Origin: Takakia lepidozioides
Taxonomy: Eukaryota > Streptophyta > Takakiopsida > Takakiales > Takakiaceae
Reading direction: 5' to 3'
Assembly (NCBI GenBank): GCA_030704615.1
Contig: CM060731.1
Span: 2,604,001 to 2,668,000, forward strand
Length of the DNA stretch: 64,000 nt
In this document: one piece after another, positions 57,590 to 64,000 of the stretch
Layout of the letters: each line of letters opens with the position of its first letter
Numbering within the stretch: the stretch's first letter is position 1
Position numbers and translations under genes: made by a program
Notes under the pieces: generated by a model
Seen by the model: only the letters and a program-made list of their open reading frames with translations
What the model was told of the DNA's origin: nothing
Databases searched by the model: none

Positions 57590-59260
57590 CTAACCGTGCC
57601 CGCTGTTTGGGTGAGGCACAATCCTCACTCGACCATCCTCCCACACTCGGAGCAGGTGTGTCCCCTCCCACTTAAACCTCTTGGCTCGTTGTAGGATCCG
57701 ATCCCTCTCCTTGGCAGTCACAGTGGCTGCAGTGTCTCCAGTGCGGAGGTAGTCCAGCACAATTGAATCCTCATGTATATCTTTGGCGCCACCTTGCTCA
57801 TTGCTGGCCTCAGGGTCCTCACACACTTGATCTACAGTCATCCCTGTTGCAGGTCCAACCTGGCCTTCCGCTGCCAAGATACACAGAAATGCAGATGCAT
57901 GCCATCCGGGCACCATCTCCTCGTCCGTCTCACCATGCCACCGAGCTCCAGTGTCATCCTGCTGGCTCGTGCATGGATTGCAACTCAACCCATCTGCATT
58001 GCGATTGACCAAACCCGGTCGATGCACCACCTGAAAGTCATACTCTTGAAGGCTGAGTGCCCACCGTGCAAGCTTCCCTGTAAGCTTGTCTGACTCCATC
58101 AACCACTTGAGTGGTTGGTGATCCGTGACAAGGGTGAAGAGATTGCCGTATAGATAGCACCTGAAGTGTGCCACGGCCCACACTGCAGCTAAGCATTCTC
58201 CCTCATATGAGCTATACTTAGACTCTGCAGCATTGTTCGAGCGGCTAGCATAAGCCACTACGAACTCTCTTCCCTCATCAGCCACCTGTGTGAGCACCGC
58301 TCCAAGCCCCAACATGCTCCAATCTGTATGCAGCTGAAAAGGACGCCCCCTGATAGGTCGTCTCAAGATGGGTGCCGAGGTCAACCTCGCCTTGAGCTCT
58401 TGAAAAGCTTGTTCTTGCTCATCTTCCCACTGCCACTCCTGGTCCACCTTGGTCAGCTTGGTTAGAGCCTTTGCAATGGCACTAAATCCCTTAACAAACC
58501 GTCTGTAATAGTTTGCTAGGCTCGAACTCGGTTCACATCCGTGGGGCGTGGAACCTGTGCAATGGACTCTACCTTAGTCTGCTGTACCCCCAATCCTCCA
58601 GGATATATCATGTGACCCAGATACTCAATCTGGTTGTGGAAAAACTTACACTTTCCCGGATGTAACTTCAATCCGTGCGCCCTCAAGCGCTCAAATACCC
58701 CCTGAAGGTGTCTCTCATGCTCCCCCACCGTAGCACTAAAGATGATGATGTCATCTATGTAGCACCGAGCAAACTCCACCCCTGCTAGAATCCTGTCCAT
58801 GACTCTTTGAAACTCAGCGGAGCGTTTTTAAGCCCAAATGGTAAGAACCGCCACTGGTATAGGCAATCTTTCCCGTGCTCATTGATCCCCCAGAATGCCG
58901 TCTTTTGCTTATCCGCCTCCTTGATCGGCAACTGGTGATATTCGGATCGTAAATCCAACGTGCTAAAGACCTTGGAATGCCCAATGGTATCAAAGATCTC
59001 CTCTGGTGTCGGCATGGCATACCTATCGGACTTGGTCTGACAATTTACAGGCCGGTAATCACCGCACATACGTCTCTCCGTCCAATTGCCATAGACATCC
59101 TCTTGGCTGGCATCACTGTGGCTGAAGCATACTCTCCACCAGAGAGCTCCACCAAACCTGCCTCCCAGAGATCTTGAGTCCTCATCTGAATCAAAGACCT
59201 CTCCATGTCACTGTATCTATAGGGTCTCCGAAAGATTGGCGTGTCAGTGGCTAACTCTCC
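57590..59260 (-). pseudogene. RT-RNase H, inverted DNMT-gypsy copy
   Basis: RNase H at 58447-57590 is open (FQLHTDWSMLGLGAVLTQ, TDHQPLKWLM, VNRNADGLSCNP). RT at 59260-58516 has TDTPIFRRPYRYSDMERS, DYRPVNCQTKSDRYAMP, STLDLRSEYHQLP, FLPFGLKNAPLSF and the catalytic CYIDDIIIFSATVGEH. Upstream the sequence jumps from ELATDTPIF directly to the end of the methyltransferase segment (matching 51913-51950), so about 0.5 kb between DNMT and RT is deleted relative to the plus copy. Confidence 0.85.
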
Positions 59261-59261
59261 G

Positions 59262-59640
59262 TTGCTCAGCCATGCACAAGCCAATTATTTCACAGTTGAA
59301 GGCATTTTGGACCAAGGGAGGCAACCACAGAGAGTGCGACATGATGATCGTCCACCTCTAGCAGTGGTCAATCAAGTGGGGCAGCCACGTGCGGCCTTGC
59401 CTACGCTCATGAGCTTTCCCTCGTCTCATGCTTTCCAAGACAATGGTCCTGGGTTGATTTGGGACAGTGTGCTACAGCAATTGGTGGAGCCCAATGCGGA
59501 TGAGCGAGAGCGGGTAATGGGATTTCTCACCAGCACTACAGATGTGCCAGCTCTGTCAGAGGCATCATGCCGCCAAGTGTTGGGTCAAGCAATGGATTTA
59601 AATTGCTTGACAGTTGAAGAGGAACATCGAACGCCAACCT
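59262..59640 (+). pseudogene. Inverted fragment of the DNMT C-terminus
   Basis: This is homologous to about 51590-51950. It reads VEGILDQGRQPQRVRHDD, GPGLIWDSVLQQLVEPNADERERVMGF and ALSEASCRQVLGQAMDLNCL, that is motifs IX-X. It is opposite in orientation to the RT it adjoins and is fused at about 59640 to chromovirus protease. This version is open through the motif and supports the methyltransferase call. Confidence 0.85.
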
Positions 59641-61020
59641 TGTCGCCAATTGCGGTTCTCCTTTGGCAGAACGCACCTCAATAGATGCCCCCACGTCACT
59701 TGTCGGGAGTCCCAGCTTTTGTGCCGTTGCCGGTGTCATGAAGGAGTGTGATGCTCCTGTGTCCACCAACAACGACACGTTAGTTCCGGATATTATCCCA
59801 TCCACGAACAATAACTGACTCCCTTTACGTAAGGCGTCACTTTCCTGATACAACTCACAAGAAAATTTGCCTACCTTGCAAGTCCTGGTGACCACTGCTT
59901 CCACCAAGCGAGTGATGGTATCTTCCGACAGCTCTGTGGTCGCCCGAGTCATGTTCAATTGCCGGGGCTTCGGGCACTTCTTGGCCATGTGCCCGGGCTC
60001 CCCGCAATTGAAACACACTCCATCAAAGGTCGCCTTCTGTCCGCCATAGGCCGCTCCACCCACTTTTCCTTTCGAAGCACCGGGTGCCGCCTTGACTTGT
60101 GAAGGCCCTCCCTTTGATTTCCATGTGCCATTGTTGCCGCGTGGCCTATCCCACTTCTTTTCCGGTCGGAAGGAGTCACCTTCCCGCCGGGTCTTCTTGT
60201 GGTTCAGCTCCGTACGGCCTTGCCTTTCACCCTTAGGGACATCCGAGAAACATTCAGCCCTCTCAATTGCCTCGTTCAAAGTCTTAGGTGGCTTCTCCTC
60301 CAACTTTCGCCTGGCCCATGGGGCCAGTCCTGCCACAAAGTTGAAAACCATTTCTGGTTCTACCATGTCCGCGACTTCGAGCAACAGCACATTGAAAGCC
60401 TGGACATATCCCCGAATGTCATCTGTTTGCTTCAAATTCCTCATCTTGTCCCGGGCGAGCCAGGACGCGTTGAGGGGCACAAATTGCCTCTTCATCAATT
60501 CCTTGAACCCACTCCAGTTCAAGGTTTCCGGGCTTGGACCTCGGTCGTGAAGGTGTTTCTGCCACCATTGTTGAGCATAGCCCCTAAAATAGGTGGGAGC
60601 CACTTCCACCCGATCCTCGTCACTCAACTTGGCCGCCCGGAAGTACTGCTCTAGCTCCAAGAGCCAGGTGTTGAGTGCCTTCCGATTTCGGACGCCCTCA
60701 AAGGTGTCGGGTTCCTTAGGCTTCACCTTAAACTTTGCCTTAGTGGAAGTGGCATTAGCCGCCTTCAACACGTCTTTCAACGACCCGCCAAATTGCGCCA
60801 ACAACCCTTCCCAAAAGGCCGCCGGCATGGGAGGCATCTATTGGTCGGTCGGAGCTCTCAGGGATTCCTCAGGCTCCGACTCCTCATATTCCTCCCGCTC
60901 TTGAGCGGCCTTGTTTTCGGAAACATGCATCGCTTCCTCAAACGGCCGCCTCGGTGACACGTCGCCCCCATCGGGCTCACCGGGATCATCATCTTTTAGG
61001 CCGTTCCGCTTTCGCTTTGG
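59641..61020 (-). pseudogene. Chromovirus gag-protease, truncated
   Basis: The leader MGSGKPKRKRNG.. is rich in Glu/Asp. It ends with an in-frame TAG at 60838-60840, directly before MPPMPAAFWEGLLAQFG. Gag follows with FEGVRNRKALNTWLLELEQYF, AQQWWQKHL and WSGFKELMKRQF, then a basic region and the knuckle CFNCGEPGHMAKKC. The protease begins LLVDTGASHSFM and breaks off around 59640 at an inverted DNMT fragment. The TAG may be decay (CAG to TAG) or a leaky stop. RT, RNase H and integrase of this copy are absent. Confidence 0.85.
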
Positions 61021-61076
61021 CTTGCCCGACCCCATGATGAGGCCAATCCCAAGGACAATCGCGTACTGAACTCTAA

Positions 61077-61088
61077 GCTCTGATACCA
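61077..61088 (-). other. Primer binding site, tRNA-iMet type
   Basis: On the minus strand this reads TGGTATCAGAGC, two bases from the 5' LTR. It is the common plant Ty3/gypsy and copia primer site complementary to initiator tRNA-Met, and it fixes the element's orientation. Confidence 0.9.
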
Positions 61089-61090
61089 AG

Positions 61091-61820
61091 TGTCGCGCAC
61101 CTCACTTCGGTAAGCTCCCCCCTCAAGTCATAGTTACTCGCTTGATGCGCTCGCCTAACTCCCAACCTGGCCGCCGGGCCAACTTGGAGCTCCGGCTGCT
61201 CACCGGGGCATAACGGTCCCCCTTTGATCTCCCAAAGAACCCTCCAACAGTTTGGAACCAGCGGAATTCCCTTTGGTAGTTGGCAGTCCGGAACAGCTCC
61301 CCACTCTTTGGTCACTTTCCGGCTCGCTCGCTTACTCACTAGTTTTTGGTCATCAACGGGCTTGCACCGTTCTCGGGGTTACTACTCCCTATATATACTT
61401 CTGTAGCTGTCCGCGGGGGTTTCACAAACAAAAAACCATGCCATTTTATGGCGAACCACCACAAACACCCTCGACTCCCGGTGATGAGTCGCGGTGAGTC
61501 TTGGCCCACCCACCACGGCCCCTATGGACCGTGATGAGTCCCAAGACTCCCCACGACTCCCACCACGAGGTCTCCGCCCCAGGGTGAGTCCTATGCCACC
61601 CCCACTAAGTCCCGCTAAGCTACCACCACCCCTTGTGGAGCCACCCCCACCGCAACCCGGTGTGCGGGGCTCCACCTAGTGAGTGCCTCCGCCTCCTTGA
61701 GTGCCTTGGGCACTCAAGGGTGCTTCAGCCCCCCATACCTATCGCTGCCACTGCCCCCACCACAGGGGCAGCCCCTCTTGTGTCCCAACCCCCCTGCCCT
61801 CAAGGCAAAGGGCCGCGACA
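61091..61820 (-). mobile_element. Chromovirus 5' LTR
   Basis: 730 bp, TGTCGCGCAC..GGCCGCGACA, nearly the same as 19290-20012. It is inserted into an RNase H domain of an older gypsy element, since the sequence to its right continues RNase H coding sequence. Confidence 0.88.
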
Positions 61821-62810
61821 GCTCGTGTTTTGAATTGACGTCAAGCAAGATGGAGTATGTCACTAGCAAGGTTTGATTTTGTTATTACATACCGTCCCGG
61901 ACACCTTCAAGGAAAACCAGATGCTCTTAACAATCGTATCTTGCGCCAAAAGAAAGGGAACTAGCAGATTATATGCTCGCGATACTACTCACGCAGTGGC
62001 GAGGAAACAGAAGAACAGAGAGTAATCCATCATCTTGAAACCAGCAAATCTCCAATTGAATATGCTATCCATGTCCATCTATGACAATGCATAGATCATA
62101 AAGGAGATTCAGGAAGCACTGAAGAGCGACCAATTTGCTACGACACTATGAAGTCAACTAAATCAATCTCGAGACAACCCACACGTTACAAACGACTTCG
62201 AATTCAAAGATTACTTACTTTATTTTAAGGGATTTCTCTATGTACCTCCAGGACCTACACAACTGCAAATTCTTCAAACATGTCATGATCTTCCGGCTGT
62301 AGGACATTTCGGCTTCAACAAAACAAAGGAATTGATATCCAGGGACTATTGGTGGCCGTAGATGTGGAAACTCGTTAAAGAAGTTATAAAATCTTGCGAC
62401 ATGTGTGCTAGAGCGAAGGGACCATGACATCGACCTTACGGCCTTCTTCAACCATTACCCATTCCCAAGGGGCCATCATCGTCCGTGTCTATGGACTTTA
62501 TTACAGACCTTTCAAGTTCCAAGACCACCGATTCAATCCTTGTTATTATAGATCGTTTTACGAAGATGACACATTTCATTCCATGTAAAAAGACGGTTAC
62601 CGGCGACCAAATTTTGGAGCAGTATCTTCGCTGTACGATAAATTATCACCAAGATAATTGGACGGATCTTCTGTCATTGACTGAGTTTGCCTACAACAAC
62701 ACTATACATTTCTTCGACCAAGCAAACTCCATTTTTTTCCAATTATGGTCATCATCCCCGAGCAAACCCTTTCCACATGAAGACTGTTGGAGGCCCTGCT
62801 GTAGAAAACT
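61821..62810 (+). pseudogene. Older Ty3/gypsy remnant: RNase H end and integrase
   Basis: [20 protein letters not shown] is the end of RNase H. Then come GFLYVPPGPTQLQILQTCHD, VGHFGFNKTKELISRDYWWP, CDMCARAKGP (H2C2), SMDFITDLSSSK and VIIDRFTKMTHFIP (integrase core) and NWTDLLSLTEFAYNNTIH. Several stops interrupt it. It differs clearly from both other gypsy families in the window and appears to be the oldest layer here. Confidence 0.8.
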
Positions 62811-62819
62811 TTGCTACTC

Positions 62820-64000
62820 ATCTTGCTACGACCACATTTTGTTGAGCTATATTGATGAACATTTCACATGCATCCTTTATGCTCCTACATTTGAAATGCA
62901 TTTCAGCAAAAGCAGTCTCCAGAATGGTATCTGATGCAATTCCAACAATGTTGATGTCAGCATGGACCATTCTGCCCCTGTCCCAGGGCAGCCAGGCTAG
63001 CACAAGCGCCGAGAATGCACATGAACGTGACTTCGACAAGAGCAGTCTCCAAGATGACATCTGGTGAGATTCCAGCTTTGATCAGTTCAACATGGACCTC
63101 TTTGCTCTATTCTCAGTTTCCTAGGCTGGCACGTTGTTAGGCATCAACCCTTTGTGCGTCATTTGCTCATACATCCCAAGGGCCTCTCTACCACACCTAA
63201 GCTGAGTATATCCTGCGGTCATTGCACTCCATGTTACTTCATTTTGTTCAGTCATATTGTCGAACACTCCCTTCGCATCCTCAATGCACCCACATTTGGC
63301 ATACATATCCACCAGAGCACTGTTCATAATGACATCTGGTACAATTCTAGCTTTGACAATGTCACCATGAACCTCTTTGCCCTTCTCTAGGGCTGCTAGG
63401 CTTGCACATGTATGTCAAACACCAACAAACGTCAGGCTTCACCCCTTCCCACATCATACGCTCGTAGGTCTTTATAGCCTCCATCCCGCGCCCCTGCTGT
63501 GCATATCCTGCGATCATGGCACTCCAAGACACCACATCTCGATCGGCCATATGGTCGAACACTCCCTTTGCATCTTCACTACTCCCGCATTTGGCATACG
63601 TCCACGAAGGAATTCTTCATGATGACATCTGGAATAATTCCAGCTTTAATGTCCAGGGCTGCCAGTCGCGCACACGCATTGCAAACACATACAAAAGTAA
63701 CCTGGTCTGGCTTCACACCTTCCCGTATCATTTGCTCATAGGTTTCCAAAGCCTCGACCCTGGCACACCCATGCTATGTATATCCTACAATCATTGCACT
63801 CCAGGACACCACCTCACGTTCCGATATTTTGTTGAACACTCCCTTTGCAGCCTCGATGCTCCCACATTTGGCATACATGTTCATCAGGGCAGTGTTCAGA
63901 ATGACATCTGGTGCGATTCCAGCTTTGACAATGTCTCCATGGACCTCTTTGCCCTTTTCCAGGGCTGCCAATTGCGCACACGCATTGCAAACACAAATGA
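62820..64000 (-). pseudogene. PLS-type PPR protein gene, decayed
   Basis: At least four degenerate pentatricopeptide units of the P/L/S kind are read leftwards from the window edge: LEKGKEVHGDIVKAGI..NTALMNMYAKCGSIEAAKGVF..REVVSWSAMIVGYT, then SSEDAKGVFDHMADRDVVSWSAMIAGYAQQGRGMEA, NSALVDMYAKCGCIEDAKGVF..VTWSAMTAGYTQ, and a weak ETAFAEMHFKCRSIKDA. Stops and shifts between units show it is not functional here. PLS PPR proteins of land plants act in organelle RNA editing. The gene continues past the window end. Confidence 0.85.

Noticed and set aside
19290-61820. One chromovirus spanning both LTRs, with all else inserted in it
   Set aside because: Flanks outside the two LTRs do not match, and RT/RNase H are missing where the halves would join; two separate insertions are more likely, though a deletion cannot be excluded.

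Overview
The window looks like nuclear DNA of a streptophyte (green plant or charophyte-grade alga). It has spliced genes with GT-AG introns, Ty3/gypsy elements (one a chromovirus with a tRNA-iMet primer site), CACTA-like ends, Mutator-like (MULE) transposons with 9-bp target duplications, a plant-type Ulp1 domain and a decayed PLS-type PPR gene. A Ty3/gypsy element with a C5 cytosine methyltransferase is known from charophytes (Klebsormidium), which makes a charophyte-grade alga plausible. I cannot fix the species. Nearly everything is mobile DNA, mostly with frameshifts, and I see no intact ordinary host gene.

Layout. 1-4346: gene A, a ParB-like plus beta-class (N6/N4) DNA-methyltransferase-like gene whose large intron holds a family of short palindromes. 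4352-7155: a solo-like LTR. 7156-8562: the 3' half of a paralogue of gene A, followed by a Ulp1 protease domain. 8699-10601: a non-autonomous MULE with a perfect 9-bp TSD. 11338-12588: the C-terminal half of a SWIM-finger MULE transposase. 13300-18000: CACTA-like material with GTCGC-motif arrays around a broken element gene. 18702-19289: a gag-like ORF. 19290-22281: the 3' half of a chromovirus on the minus strand.

22282-48036 is the 5' LTR of a DNMT-carrying Ty3/gypsy element, split by a giant MULE at 22417-45237 (9-bp TSD aacctcact on both sides). The MULE carries, in divergent orientation, a second ParB/methyltransferase-like gene (minus) and a SWIM-finger transposase (plus), with arrays of a different palindrome. 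Its right part (25767-33952) is repeated at 33953-45237. That second copy is full of single-base indels and keeps a 3-kb promoter/palindrome block missing from the first, so it could be a real duplication or an assembly artefact.

48037-55410 is the body of the retroelement: gag with zinc knuckles, protease, a DNMT3-like cytosine methyltransferase, RT, RNase H, integrase and a terminal PHD finger. An inverted relative follows (55998-59260), then an inverted DNMT tail (59262-59640), a chromovirus gag-pro with 5' LTR (59641-61820), an older gypsy remnant (61821-62810) and a PPR pseudogene (62820-64000).

The main biological point is that two unrelated kinds of transposon here each carry a DNA-methyltransferase-type gene: cytosine-C5 in the retroelement, N6/N4-type in the MULE. 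The MULE-type methyltransferase gene occurs twice in diverged form, each time near a SWIM-finger transposase and each time with its own interspersed palindrome family in the introns.
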